From the NCBI RefSeq assembly GCF_000745855.1, contig NZ_KN050766.1:279567-343566 (forward strand): a DNA stretch of 64,000 nucleotides, given 5' to 3'. The position numbers were made by a program, and so were the translations under genes. Position 1 is the stretch's first letter. The number at the start of each line of letters is the position of its first letter. Below are positions 22,373 through 32,453 of this stretch, piece after piece. The stretch comes from Xenophilus azovorans DSM 13620. GTDB lineage: Bacteria; Pseudomonadota; Gammaproteobacteria; Burkholderiales; Burkholderiaceae_C. The notes below the pieces were generated by a model. The model was not told the DNA's origin. It saw nothing but the letters and a program-made list of their open reading frames with translations, and did not search any database.

Positions 22373-22704
22373 GCGCGTCCTGCCATCCCGCAATCTGGCA
22401 TGACCCCTGGGGCCATCGTGGGCTTTTCGCGCACGCCGGCCTAGACTCGGCGCATGTCTTCCGCTTTCCTCGCATCCATGCACCGCCGGTGTCCGGCGCG
22501 GATGGCGTCTGTCGCCACCCCGCCAGGGTGTCCGCGGCGAACCGCCGGTCCGGCCTGAGCCCGGCGGTCCGCGAGTCGAAGCCCTTCCCGCTTTCCATCT
22601 CCTGCTGATCGCCGGGCCCTCCACGCCCGATGCCCCGCAGCGTCCGCGCACGCCGCGGGGCGGTGTTCCTGCCCGCCTCGCCGCGGGCCAGCAAGGAGAG
22701 TCCC
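22373..22704. other. Longest gene-free stretch, purL to universal stress gene
   Basis: 332 bp. It contains CCCCTGGGG at about 22404, a -10-like TAGACT at 22442-22447 without a clear -35, and a 33-codon frame from about 22454 that lacks a ribosome site and protein-like composition. No RNA gene or strong terminator is visible. Confidence 0.5.
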
Positions 22705-23628
22705 ATGGTGCTGCGCCAGATCCTGGCCGTCGTCGATTTTTCCGTTCCGGGCATCCATGCCGCCTGGCGGGCCGCCCGCCTGGCCTGGTCGCATGGTGCC
22801 GAGCTGCGCCTGATCACCCTGGTCGAGCCGCTCGATTCGCATCCCGCCTCGCGCTTCGGCCCCGGCGCGCCGCCGGTGCGGGCGCATGCCGACCTGTCCT
22901 TCCTGGCCGAGGAGATCGGCGCCGCGCTGGGCGTGCGCACCGCCGTGTCCGTCGGTGCCGGCACCGACGCGCAGGAGGCCCTGCATCGCGCGGCGCGTGC
23001 CGCCGACCTGGTCGTCGTGCCGGCCGAGGCGGCGGTGCCGGGCCTGCGCGGACGGCTGCAGGGCGCATGGGCCGAGCGCCTGCTGCGCGCGGCGGGCGTG
23101 CCGGTGCTGATCTGCCGGCGTCCTTCCGGCGTGCCGTACCGCCATGCGCTGGTGGCCTTCGACCCGGCCGAGCAGCGCACCGCGCCGGCGCTGCTGCACA
23201 TGGCGCGCTGGTTCTGCGAGGAGCACGAGATCAGCGCCTGCCACGTGATGAGCACCGACACCGAGCGTCACCTGCACGCCGCCGACCTGCCGCTGCCGGC
23301 CGTCCAGGCCTGGCTGGAGACCGCCCGCGTGCGGGCACAGGTGGCCGTGTCCGAGCAGCTGGCGCATGCCGGGCTGCCGCGGGCGCGGGGCGTGGTGGTT
23401 CACGGCGAGCCGGTGTCGCGGCTGGCGCTGGAGCAGGCGCGCACCGAGGCATCGCTGCTGGTGGTGGGCAAGCCGCGGCGCGCCTGGTGGGTCGACCTGT
23501 TGCGGCCCGGCCTGGCCCGGCGGCTGGCGCAGCGGGTGCGCTGCGACGTGCTGTGGGTGCCTTCGCCCGGGCGCAGCGCGCCGGTCGCACGCCAGCGCCT
23601 GGCGCCGGTGCGGCCGGCGCTGCGCTGA
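22705..23628 (+). CDS. Tandem-domain universal stress protein
   Basis: 307 residues made of two UspA-like domains (about 1-140 and 145-290). The first opens with VLRQILAVVDFS and the second with YRHALVAFDP, each the first strand of the alpha/beta fold. The first domain keeps a LVVVPAEA strand but lacks a clear G-x2-G-x9-G(S/T) ATP loop. The second has LLVVGKPRRAWW in its place. So ATP binding is uncertain. A GGAGAG ribosome site six bases before the ATG supports this start over a longer upstream one. Cytosolic stress protein; partner unknown. Confidence 0.85.
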   Translation: MVLRQILAVVDFSVPGIHAAWRAARLAWSHGAELRLITLVEPLDSHPASRFGPGAPPVRAHADLSFLAEEIGAALGVRTAVSVGAGTDAQEALHRAARAADLVVVPAEAAVPGLRGRLQGAWAERLLRAAGVPVLICRRPSGVPYRHALVAFDPAEQRTAPALLHMARWFCEEHEISACHVMSTDTERHLHAADLPLPAVQAWLETARVRAQVAVSEQLAHAGLPRARGVVVHGEPVSRLALEQARTEASLLVVGKPRRAWWVDLLRPGLARRLAQRVRCDVLWVPSPGRSAPVARQRLAPVRPALR

Positions 23629-23643
23629 GGGGCTGGAAACGAC

Positions 23644-23665
23644 GAAGGCGGCCGAAGCCGCCTTC
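23644..23665. terminator. Hairpin between converging universal stress and isomerase genes
   Basis: GAAGGCGGC-CGAA-GCCGCCTTC, a 9-bp perfect stem with a stable tetraloop, between the two 3' ends (23628 and 23705). The T-tract is poor on both sides, so efficiency is uncertain. Confidence 0.6.
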
Positions 23666-23704
23666 CCTGCATGGGCCGGGCGCCGGTCGGCGCCTGCCGA
23701 TGCC

Positions 23705-24490
23705 TTATTCCACCTTCGCCTTTTCCCGCAGCTCCTGCTGGTAAGCCTGCAGCTTCTGCTGCATGAGCTGCTGGCTCAGCTGGGGCTTGATCTCTTCCAG
23801 CTTGGGGAAGCTCATCTCGCGCACGTCGTCCAGGCGGATGATGTGCCAGCCGAAGTCCGACTTGACCGGGGCGGTGGTGGTCTCGCCCTTCTTCAGCTTG
23901 ATCATGGCCTGCGAGAACTCGGGCACCAGGCCGGCGGGGTTGGTCCAGTCCAGGTCGCCGCCGTTGGCCGCGGAGCCGGGGTCCTTGGAGAACTTCTTGG
24001 CCAGGTCCTCGAACTTGCCGCCCTTCTTGAGCTCGGCCATCACCTTCTTGGCCTCGTCCTCGGTGGGCACCAGGATGTGGCGGGCCTTGTACTCCTTGCC
24101 GCTGTTGGCGGCGACCAGCTTGTCGTAGGCGGTCTTGACCTCCTCGTCGCTGACGGGGTTGGCCTTGCGGTAGTCGTCGAACAGGGTTCGGATCAGCACG
24201 GCCTGGCGCGCCAGCTCCATCTGCGCCTTGAAGTCGTCGGTCGCGTCCAGGCCCTTCTTCTGCGCTTCCTGCATGAAGACCTCGCGCGTGACCACTTCCT
24301 CGCGCAGCTGTTCCTGCATCTCGGGCGTGACGGGCCGGCCGGCGGCGGCCAGCTGCTGGGCCAGCGCCTCCATGCGCGCCTTGGGCACGGGCTTGCCGTT
24401 GACGATGGCGGCGTTCTGGGCGAAGGCCGGCGCGGCGGCCAGCAGGAGGGCGGCGGTGACAGCTTGCAGGCGATGTTTTCTCATGGGCAT
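23705..24490 (-). CDS. Periplasmic parvulin-type peptidyl-prolyl isomerase
   Basis: 261 residues. Signal peptide cleaved after AFA-Q, an N-terminal helical chaperone part (about 30-125), and one parvulin rotamase domain (about 130-225; ARHILVPTEDEAKKV, FSKDPGSAANGGDLDW, FGWHIIRLDDV), then a Gln/Lys-rich helix. It resembles the PpiC/Cbf2 group that assists outer-membrane protein folding. The two adjacent ATGs (24490, 24484) are both acceptable. It stands about 100 bp downstream of bolA on the same strand. Confidence 0.9.
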   Translation of the reverse strand: MPMRKHRLQAVTAALLLAAAPAFAQNAAIVNGKPVPKARMEALAQQLAAAGRPVTPEMQEQLREEVVTREVFMQEAQKKGLDATDDFKAQMELARQAVLIRTLFDDYRKANPVSDEEVKTAYDKLVAANSGKEYKARHILVPTEDEAKKVMAELKKGGKFEDLAKKFSKDPGSAANGGDLDWTNPAGLVPEFSQAMIKLKKGETTTAPVKSDFGWHIIRLDDVREMSFPKLEEIKPQLSQQLMQQKLQAYQQELREKAKVE

Positions 24491-24586
24491 TTCTCGAACG
24501 GAATGCGCGTCGCGCGCGATGACGGAAGACAAAGGGGTAGAGGGGAGGGAAGGGGTGCGGTCCCGGAGGGTGTGCCGGGCGCGGAC

Positions 24587-24871
24587 CTAGGTGGGGAGCT
24601 GAAGCGTCTCGATGGCGAGGGCGTGCAGGCCCCGGGGGACGAAAACCTGCGCGGCATCATACACAAGGCGGTGTTGCGCCACGCGCGACAGGCCGGCGAA
24701 GCGCGGCGAGGCGATGCGCACCCGGAAGTGCGTGCCGTAGCCCTCCGCCCGCGCGCCGGCGTGGCCGGCATGGGCGCCGCTTTCGTCGATCACTTCCAAT
24801 TGCACCGGCGCCAGCGCGGCGCGCAGGGCGGCTTCCAGTTCGGCCGCGGTGGGCAGCGTGGGTGCATTCAT
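24587..24871 (-). CDS. bolA: BolA-family protein
   Basis: 94 residues. BolA fold with the central [13 protein letters not shown] motif and conserved [11 protein letters not shown] helix. BolA proteins bind monothiol glutaredoxins with a 2Fe-2S cluster and some bind DNA; the histidine at 48 (THFRV) is at the position used for cluster or DNA contacts. The ATG overlaps the yciB stop as ATGA, so the pair is coupled. Whether it is BolA or IbaG type cannot be fixed from the sequence alone. Confidence 0.88.
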   Translation of the reverse strand: MNAPTLPTAAELEAALRAALAPVQLEVIDESGAHAGHAGARAEGYGTHFRVRIASPRFAGLSRVAQHRLVYDAAQVFVPRGLHALAIETLQLPT

Positions 24872-25407
24872 GGCGCGGGCTCGTCCGACTTCAGGTGCGG
24901 CGCGATGTACAGGCCCTGCGCGACCAGGAAGGCCACCGGGAACACGTAGCCCCAGAGCTTGAAGTCCACCCAGGCCTCGGTACTGAAGTACACCGCCACG
25001 TAGGCGTTGAGGGCGGCCATGAAGGCGCAGTACAGCACCCAGGCGACGTTCAGGTGCGTCCAGATGCGCTCCGGCAGCGCGAGCTGGCCGCCCAGCAGCA
25101 TCTTCAGGAAGTTGCGCCGGAAGCCCCACAGCGCCACCGCCAGGGCCAGCGCCATCGCGCCGTAGAGCACGGTGGGCTTCCACTTGATGAAGCGGTCGTC
25201 GTGCAGCAGCAGGGTGAGCGAGCCGAACAGCAGGATCAGCACCAGCGTGGCCTTCTGCATCGTCTCCAGCTTGCGCTGGGTGGCGTAGATATAGGCCATC
25301 TGCACCGCGGTGGCGGCCATCAGCACGCCGGTGGCCGCGTAGATGCCCGCGACCTTGAAGGCGACGAAGAACAGGAGGATGGGCAGGAAGTCCAGCAGCA
25401 GTTTCAT
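24868..25407 (-). CDS. yciB: Inner-membrane septation protein YciB/IspZ
   Basis: 179 residues with five hydrophobic segments. Family hallmarks are [14 protein letters not shown] at the start, the [15 protein letters not shown] segment, and the Trp/Asn pattern [19 protein letters not shown]. YciB links envelope synthesis and division in enterobacteria. The ATG at 25407 begins the canonical N-terminus; it sits at the end of repeat copy 3 and overlaps the stop of the repeat's mini-frame (ATGA). Downstream it overlaps bolA. Confidence 0.92.
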   Translation of the reverse strand: MKLLLDFLPILLFFVAFKVAGIYAATGVLMAATAVQMAYIYATQRKLETMQKATLVLILLFGSLTLLLHDDRFIKWKPTVLYGAMALALAVALWGFRRNFLKMLLGGQLALPERIWTHLNVAWVLYCAFMAALNAYVAVYFSTEAWVDFKLWGYVFPVAFLVAQGLYIAPHLKSDEPAP

Positions 25408-25480
25408 CGCAGGACCGCCCCAAGATGAAATGCACTCCCTTGGGGAGCAGCGAACCACACGAAGTGGGGAGCGTGGGGGT
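25404..25480 (-). repeat. Intergenic GC-rich repeat, copy 3 (msrB/yciB junction)
   Basis: Read on the minus strand, the spacer begins ACCCCCACGCTC, continues through CACTTCG and GCTGCTCCCCAAGGGAG, and ends with CTTGGGGCGG. This is a diverged relative of the repeats at 11071 and 44922, in the same orientation relative to the genes. A 28-codon open frame (25490 to 25404, minus) starts inside the msrB stop (ATGA) and ends inside the yciB start (ATGA). Confidence 0.7.
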
Positions 25481-25486
25481 CAAGCT

Positions 25487-25909
25487 TCATGCCTGGCCGT
25501 CCTCCGGCGCGAAGTCCAGCGACGCGGAGTTCATGCAGTAGCGCAGCCCGGTGGGCGCCGGCCCGTCGGGGAAGACATGGCCCAGGTGCGCGCCGCAGTT
25601 GGAGCACACGGTCTCGGTGCGCACCATGCCGTGCGAGCGGTCCACGTGCTCCGTGATGGCGCCGGGCACGGCCTGGGAGAAGCTGGGCCAGCCGCAGCCT
25701 GCGTCGAACTTGGTGCCGGAATCGAAGAGCTTGGCGCCGCAGCAGACGCAGTGGTAGCTGCCGTCGGCCCAATGCGCTTCGTACTTGCCGGTGAAGGGGC
25801 GCTCGGTCGCGGCATGGCGGGTGACCTCGAAGGCGGCCGGCTCGGCGCCTTTCTCGGCCAGCAGCGCCTTCCACTCGGCGTCGCTTTTCTGGATGCGGGG
25901 GTTGGTCAT
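25487..25909 (-). CDS. msrB: Peptide-methionine (R)-S-oxide reductase MsrB
   Basis: Repairs R-methionine sulfoxide in proteins. 140 residues. Zinc site Cys54/Cys57 and Cys102/Cys105; catalytic Cys125 in [16 protein letters not shown] and GHVFPDGP are standard MsrB motifs. No signal peptide, so cytosolic. The ATG at 25909 overlaps the selO stop (ATGA), coupling two redox-linked proteins. A TTG nine bases upstream is a possible but weaker start. Confidence 0.95.
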   Translation of the reverse strand: MTNPRIQKSDAEWKALLAEKGAEPAAFEVTRHAATERPFTGKYEAHWADGSYHCVCCGAKLFDSGTKFDAGCGWPSFSQAVPGAITEHVDRSHGMVRTETVCSNCGAHLGHVFPDGPAPTGLRYCMNSASLDFAPEDGQA

Positions 25910-27384
25910 GAGGAGCAACTGATCTCGATCGTGGAGGCCCAGTCGGGCGGGAAGCCGGCATGGGCGTCCATGCCGGGGTGTTCTTCACATGGGGATTGCA
26001 GCAGGGCGAGCAAGTCGGCGACGCCGCCGAAGTCCTTGGACTGGGCGCGTTCGATGGCCTGCTGCGCCAGGTGGTTCCGCAGCACGAAGCGCGGGTTGGC
26101 GCGCAGCGCCGCATCAGGGGCGGCAGCCTGCGGTGCCTGCGCAAGACGCTCCGAAAATTGTAGCGACCAGGCGTCGAAGGCGGCCCGGTCGACGAACAGG
26201 TCGCGCACCGGCGCCGCGTCCGCGCCGGCGCGGTGCTCGGCCCAGCGGCGCCAGAAGATGGGCCAGTCGGTGCGTTCCGAGGCCATCAGGCGCAGCAGGG
26301 CGTCGAGCAGGGCGCCGTCGTCCTCGCGCGCATCGGGCAGCCCGAGCTTCTCGCGCATCCGGTCCAGGAAGGCGGCCGGGAAGCGCACCCGGTACACGCC
26401 GACCGCGGCCACGGCATGTTCTTCCTCGCCGATCAGCGGCAGCAGCGCCTGCGCCAGGCAGAACAGGTTCCAGTACGCCACTTGCGGCTGCTGGTTGTAG
26501 GCGTAGCGCCCGGCGGAGTCGCTGTGGTTGCAGATGTGGGCAGGGTTGAAGCCGTCCATGAACTGGAAGGGACCGTAGTCGATGGTCAGCCCCAGGATGC
26601 TCATGTTGTCGGTGTTCATCACGCCGTGGCAGAAGCCGACGGCCTGCCACCGGGCGATGAGGTCGGCGGTGCGCTTGCTCACCGCGTGCAGCAGGCTGGC
26701 GTAGGCGTTGCCGTCGAAGGCGGCGGCCTCGCGGCAGTCCGGGTAGAAGCGGTCGATGACGAAGTCGGCCAGCGCGCGCAGCTCGTCCACGCGGCCGGCG
26801 GCGGCGAAGTGCTCGAAGTGGCCGAAGCGGATGAAGCTGGGCGCCACGCGGGTCGTGACGGCGGCGGTCTCGACGGTCTCGCGGTACACCGGCGCGTCGG
26901 AGCCGGTGACGCACAGGGCGCGGGTGGTCGGCACGCCCAGCGCATGCAGCGCCTCGCTGGCCAGGAACTCGCGGATGCTGGAGCGCAGCACGGCGCGCCC
27001 GTCGCCCATGCGGGAGTAGGGCGTGCGGCCGGCGCCCTTGAGCTGGATCTCCTGCCTGCCGGCCGTCTCGCCCAGCAGGATCGCGCGGCCGTCGCCCAAC
27101 TGCCCGGCCCACACGCCGAACTGATGGCCGCTGTACACGGTCGCCAGCGGATCGGTTCCGGCGACGGGCAGGTTGCCGGTGAGGGCTTCCAGGGCCGCGC
27201 CGGTGCGCCAGGCCGCCGGCAGGCCGAGCAGGCGCGCCACCGCGTCGCTGTGCCCGACCCAGTAGGGGACGGGCAGCGGCGTCGGCTGCAACCGGGTGAA
27301 GAAGGCGGGGCCCAACTGCGCGAAGCCGGGCTGCCAGCGCAGGCCCAGGTCGGCGACCTCGGCGTCTTGGGCGAGCAGGCTCAT
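25906..27384 (-). CDS. selO: Protein adenylyltransferase SelO (YdiU)
   Basis: 492-residue pseudokinase-fold enzyme that transfers AMP to proteins in oxidative stress. Motifs: [17 protein letters not shown] near 85-101, nucleotide-gripping lysine 116 in [23 protein letters not shown], catalytic NTDNMSI and metal aspartate in [10 protein letters not shown]. The protein ends Cys-Ser-Ser; animal SelO carries selenocysteine at that antepenultimate position, and bacteria usually have cysteine as here. Heads the leftward selO-msrB-yciB-bolA run, each joined by overlap or bridge. Confidence 0.95.
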   Translation of the reverse strand: MSLLAQDAEVADLGLRWQPGFAQLGPAFFTRLQPTPLPVPYWVGHSDAVARLLGLPAAWRTGAALEALTGNLPVAGTDPLATVYSGHQFGVWAGQLGDGRAILLGETAGRQEIQLKGAGRTPYSRMGDGRAVLRSSIREFLASEALHALGVPTTRALCVTGSDAPVYRETVETAAVTTRVAPSFIRFGHFEHFAAAGRVDELRALADFVIDRFYPDCREAAAFDGNAYASLLHAVSKRTADLIARWQAVGFCHGVMNTDNMSILGLTIDYGPFQFMDGFNPAHICNHSDSAGRYAYNQQPQVAYWNLFCLAQALLPLIGEEEHAVAAVGVYRVRFPAAFLDRMREKLGLPDAREDDGALLDALLRLMASERTDWPIFWRRWAEHRAGADAAPVRDLFVDRAAFDAWSLQFSERLAQAPQAAAPDAALRANPRFVLRNHLAQQAIERAQSKDFGGVADLLALLQSPCEEHPGMDAHAGFPPDWASTIEISCSS

Positions 27385-27444
27385 GGGGAGATTGTCCGCC
27401 AGCGGGTGAAACCCCTCGCGCGGCGGGCCATCGCGGCCCGCGGG

Positions 27445-28530
27445 TCAGGGCACGGCGGCGAGCGTGGCCCGGATGCGGGCGCGGTACTGGGCGGGCGGCA
27501 GCCCGAACCAGCGCTTGCAGGCGCGGAAGAAATTGCTGGTGTCGACGAAGCCGAGCCGGTCGGCCACGTCGGCCAGGGTGTGGCGCTGTTCGGCCAGGTA
27601 CTGCTGGGCCAGCTCGCGCCGCGTGCGGTCGAGCAGGGCCTGGAACGACACCGATTCCTCCTGCAGCCGCCGCTGCAGCGTGCGGTCGGCCAGGCCCAGC
27701 CCGGCGGCCACGTCCTGCCGGCGCGGCTCGCCGTGCGGCAGGCGGCGGGCGATCTCGGCGCACACCAGCGTGCTGGTGGTGGTCTGGCCCAGCAGCTCCA
27801 ACTGCTCGTCCAGCAGGCGGTCGTGCATCTTGCCCAGTTCGGGGTGGTGCGTGGGCAGCGGCAGCGAGAGCGCGGCCGCGGAAATCAGCATGCGGTTGGC
27901 GTCGGCGTTGAAGCGCAGCTCGCAGCGGTAGGCCGCGCGATGCTCGCGGTCGTCGGCCGGGGGCGGGTAGACGAATTCCATGGCCAGCGGCTCGACGCCG
28001 CGCCGGGTCAGCCAGCGGCACTGCATGAGCACCGTGAGCAGGGCGTGCTCGAGCCGCTGGCGCGGGATCGGCAGGCGCCCGCCGGTGTGCTCCATCACCA
28101 GCCAGCAGCCGCGCGGATCGGGCTGCATGGAAAAAGCCGTGGCGTCGGAGATGACGGGCATGTAGCGCACCAGCCGCTCCAGCCCGCCGCGCAGGTCGGG
28201 GCTGCACGCCATCGCGTGGCCCACGGTGCTGGTGTTGCTGTGCGTGTCGGCCAGCTCGCGCTGCAGCCCCAGCGTGGGCTTGCCGGCGCGCGCGACCGCC
28301 AGTTGCCAGAGCACGGTGATCTCGTCCACCGGAATGCGGGCGTTCTGGCGATGCAGCGAATCGGGGTCGAAGCCGGCGTCGCGCAGCAGGGAGGGCACGT
28401 CGAGCCCCTCGGCCTCGAACATCGAGAGCAGCCCTGTGAGCCACGCCGCCGAACTGGTGCGTTCCTCGGGCTGCGGCACGCAGCCCGGGCGGCGCCGTGG
28501 CCGGTGGGGGAGGAGGGCTGCGGAAGTCAC
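27445..28530 (-). CDS. AraC-family transcriptional regulator
   Basis: 361 residues. An N-terminal arabinose-binding-like domain of the OruR/ArgR type (about 30-215) is followed by a C-terminal AraC DNA-binding domain (about 260-355) with two helix-turn-helix units: the first near LPHGEPRRQDVAAGLGLADR, the second near LADVADRLGFVDTSNFFRAC. The ending KRWFGLPPAQYRA is typical. Divergent from the esterase lipoprotein, which is the obvious candidate target. Ligand unknown. Confidence 0.9.
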   Translation of the reverse strand: MTSAALLPHRPRRRPGCVPQPEERTSSAAWLTGLLSMFEAEGLDVPSLLRDAGFDPDSLHRQNARIPVDEITVLWQLAVARAGKPTLGLQRELADTHSNTSTVGHAMACSPDLRGGLERLVRYMPVISDATAFSMQPDPRGCWLVMEHTGGRLPIPRQRLEHALLTVLMQCRWLTRRGVEPLAMEFVYPPPADDREHRAAYRCELRFNADANRMLISAAALSLPLPTHHPELGKMHDRLLDEQLELLGQTTTSTLVCAEIARRLPHGEPRRQDVAAGLGLADRTLQRRLQEESVSFQALLDRTRRELAQQYLAEQRHTLADVADRLGFVDTSNFFRACKRWFGLPPAQYRARIRATLAAVP

Positions 28531-28663
28531 TGAATTGGCGCGCTTGGGATAGCGGTGGAAACGGGAGCGAATCCTAGGATCGTCGACTGCCGGCGAAGCT
28601 GTGAGTGTGGGCGCCGGACGCCGACGCGTGAATTCCGATTAACCCGGTGTGGAGACAAGCCAG

Positions 28664-30451
28664 ATGCGAGACATGACAACAGCCCCGCGCCAGGGCCGGG
28701 ACCTGGCCGGCCCGGCCGCAGCCGTACTCAAGGTTTTGGCCGTTGCCGCCTGCGCCGCGCTTGCGAGCTGCGGCGGCGGGTCTTCCGGGCCGCCCGCCGT
28801 GTTCCTGCCGGTGCCGCCCGCGCCGCCGCCACCGGCTCCCCCGCCGCCGGCGCCTCCGCCTCCCGCCCAGGACGGCCCGATGGTGCGCCAGACGGCGGCC
28901 GGGAAGATCGAGGGCGTGGACGACAGCGCCGGCTCCGGCACCTGGTTCTGGAAGGGCGTGCCCTTCGCGCAGCCGCCCGTCGGCGCGCTGCGCTGGGCGC
29001 CGCCGGCCGACCCGCAGCCCTGGGACGGCGTGCGCGACGCGACGCAGTTCGGCCACAGCTGCGCGCAGGGCGGGCGCTATTTCAGCCCCGCGCCCGGCGG
29101 CGCGCCCTACGGCATGGCGGTGCGCGAAGGCTTCGGCAAGCCGGTGGGCGACGAGGACTGCCTGACGCTCAACATCTGGCGGCCGGCCGGCGCCGACGAC
29201 AAGCTGCCGGTGATCGTGTTCATCTACGGCGGCAGCAACATCTCGGGCTACACGGCCGATCCGAGCTACGACGGCGCGCAGCTGGCGAAACGGGCCAACG
29301 CCGTCGTCGTCACCGTCAACTACCGCCTCGGCTTCCTCGGGTGGTTCGACCTGCCCCAGCTCAAGACGGGCGACGCGCACAACGACTCCGGCAACTTCGC
29401 GCTGCTCGACCAGATGCAGGCGCTGAAGTTCATCCAGGGCAACATCGCGGCCTTCGGCGGGGATCCGGGCAGCGTCACGGTGATGGGGCAGTCGGCCGGC
29501 GCCGTCAACACCTGGGCCCTGGTCACCTCGCCCGCGTCGGCCGGGCTGCTGCACAAGGCGGTGGCGCTGAGCGGCGGCATCGCCTTCTCGCCGCGCGCCA
29601 CGGCGCAGACCTATGCGCAGGGGCTGGTGCGCGCCATCCTGATCGCCGAAGGACAGGCCGCCGACGACACGGCGGCGGACAACTGGCTCGCGAGCCGGAC
29701 GGACGCCCAGGTGGCGGACTACCTGCGCAGCCTGCCTGCCGACAGGCTCGTGGAGATCATGCTGGCGAACCCGCTGCTGGGCAATTCGCCGGCGCCGATC
29801 GAGGACGGCAACATCCTCCCCGTGGACTCGCGCGCCGTGGTGGCGGGCGGCACCTTCAACAAGGTGCCCATGATCGTCGGCAACACCCGCGACGAGGGCA
29901 CGCTCTTCGGCGGCGTGATCGGCGGCTTCAAGCCCAACGACTACGACCGCTTCGGCCTGCAGTACAACTTCGACCCCGACGCGCCCGGCAGCCTCTCGGA
30001 GGCCGAGCTGATCAACCCGGCCTTCCTGCCGGTGGACACGCCGGCGACCGGGTGGAAGGCCAGGACGGACCAGCTCACCAGCCTGATCTTCCTCAACGGC
30101 CTGCCGGCGCAGATCGACTCGATCGCCGCGCAGCTGCCGACGAAGACCTGGTACTACCGCTTCGACTGGAGCCAGGAGCCGGTGCCCTTCAACACCGTCT
30201 ACGGCGCCACGCACGGGATGGACACGGTGTTCTTCTTCCACAACTTCGGCACCAACGTGTTCTCGTTCGCCTACAGCACGGCGAACCGGCCGGGGCGCGA
30301 GGCGCTGTCGGACGCCATGATCGGCAGCCTGGCCGCCTTCGCGCGCACGGGCGACCCGAACCACCCCGGCCTCGGCGTGATCTGGCCCAACTGGCCGCGG
30401 CAGATCGTCTTCGATGCGAGCCAGACGCAGTTGCAGAACAGCGTGCCGTGA
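28664..30451 (+). CDS. Type B carboxylesterase, lipoprotein
   Basis: 595 residues. Lipobox LASC with lipidated Cys36, then a proline-rich linker (about 42-68) of alternating PPPP and PPA units, then an alpha/beta-hydrolase of the carboxylesterase type B family. Nucleophile Ser277 in GQSAGA, acid Glu411 in TRDEGT and His517 in ATHGMD form the triad; the oxyanion strand is YGGSN. Expected to hydrolyse esters at the cell surface or in the periplasm. The ATG at 28664 follows GGAG by nine bases; a GTG five codons earlier is less likely. Divergent from the AraC regulator. Confidence 0.9.
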   Translation: MRDMTTAPRQGRDLAGPAAAVLKVLAVAACAALASCGGGSSGPPAVFLPVPPAPPPPAPPPPAPPPPAQDGPMVRQTAAGKIEGVDDSAGSGTWFWKGVPFAQPPVGALRWAPPADPQPWDGVRDATQFGHSCAQGGRYFSPAPGGAPYGMAVREGFGKPVGDEDCLTLNIWRPAGADDKLPVIVFIYGGSNISGYTADPSYDGAQLAKRANAVVVTVNYRLGFLGWFDLPQLKTGDAHNDSGNFALLDQMQALKFIQGNIAAFGGDPGSVTVMGQSAGAVNTWALVTSPASAGLLHKAVALSGGIAFSPRATAQTYAQGLVRAILIAEGQAADDTAADNWLASRTDAQVADYLRSLPADRLVEIMLANPLLGNSPAPIEDGNILPVDSRAVVAGGTFNKVPMIVGNTRDEGTLFGGVIGGFKPNDYDRFGLQYNFDPDAPGSLSEAELINPAFLPVDTPATGWKARTDQLTSLIFLNGLPAQIDSIAAQLPTKTWYYRFDWSQEPVPFNTVYGATHGMDTVFFFHNFGTNVFSFAYSTANRPGREALSDAMIGSLAAFARTGDPNHPGLGVIWPNWPRQIVFDASQTQLQNSVP

Positions 30452-30562
30452 GCGCCGCCCAGCCGTCTTCCAGGCGACAGATCGCTGCCCTGATACTGCG
30501 GGTTTCTGTCATTGTGCGAACGCACGAAGATTGCGTGAATCGCCGATGACTGCAAACCGCTG

Positions 30563-30580
30563 TATGATGGAGAAAAGGAG
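30563..30580 (+). promoter_or_regulatory. -10 box and ribosome site of the acyl-CoA ligase gene
   Basis: TATGAT (30563-30568) is a good -10 hexamer but no convincing -35 stands 16-18 bp upstream. AAGGAG (30575-30580) is a near-perfect Shine-Dalgarno sequence seven bases before the ATG. Confidence 0.45.
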
Positions 30581-30587
30581 CCTGTAG

Positions 30588-32234
<1,647 letters not shown>

Positions 32235-32253
32235 GCCGGGCAGGGCACCCAGA

Positions 32254-32275
32254 GCCGCATCCGCGGCCTTTTTTT
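32254..32275 (+). terminator. Rho-independent terminator after the acyl-CoA ligase gene
   Basis: GCCGC-ATCC-GCGGC followed by C and seven Ts, twenty bases after the stop. A second GC hairpin (GCCCG-CTC-CGGGC-like) follows at once. Confidence 0.85.
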
Positions 32276-32297
32276 CGCCCGCTCCGGCGGGCGCTTC

Positions 32298-32311
32298 CTA
32301 CCCGTGGGTAG
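32298..32311. promoter_or_regulatory. Perfect 14-bp palindrome upstream of livK
   Basis: CTACCCGTGGGTAG is identical on both strands and lies about 140 bp before the livK start in a 219-bp gap that must hold the liv promoter. It is an operator candidate; no regulator gene is adjacent. Confidence 0.4.
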
Positions 32312-32453
32312 CAACCGCCGCTCGTGCTGTCGCCAGAGTGATAGAAACGGCCTTGCTGCGGCGCAGCGTACGGGCATTCCCTGAGCGTTCGACCCTCAAA
32401 GACTTGTACGCTCATTCGGCTTTTCGATCGCCCTCAAGAACAGGAGACACAGC

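Noticed and set aside
22454-22555. 33-codon open frame in the purL downstream gap
   Set aside because: No ribosome site, Arg/Pro/Cys-rich composition and no sign of conservation; likely chance.
18293-22651. Long open frame antisense to purL
   Set aside because: Mirror of a highly conserved enzyme gene; composition is Arg/His/Ala-rich without motifs. Treated as a shadow. The same applies to frames antisense to the acyl-CoA dehydrogenase genes at 41359-44895 and 46509-49172.
25906-25920. Possible selenocysteine read-through at the SelO C-terminus
   Set aside because: The codon at the Sec position is a normal cysteine codon (Cys-Ser-Ser then TGA). The TGA is the true stop overlapping the msrB start.
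28800-28870. Tandem CCGCC repeats suggesting a mobile or CRISPR-like repeat
   Set aside because: They encode the proline linker of the esterase; no spacers or dyad structure.
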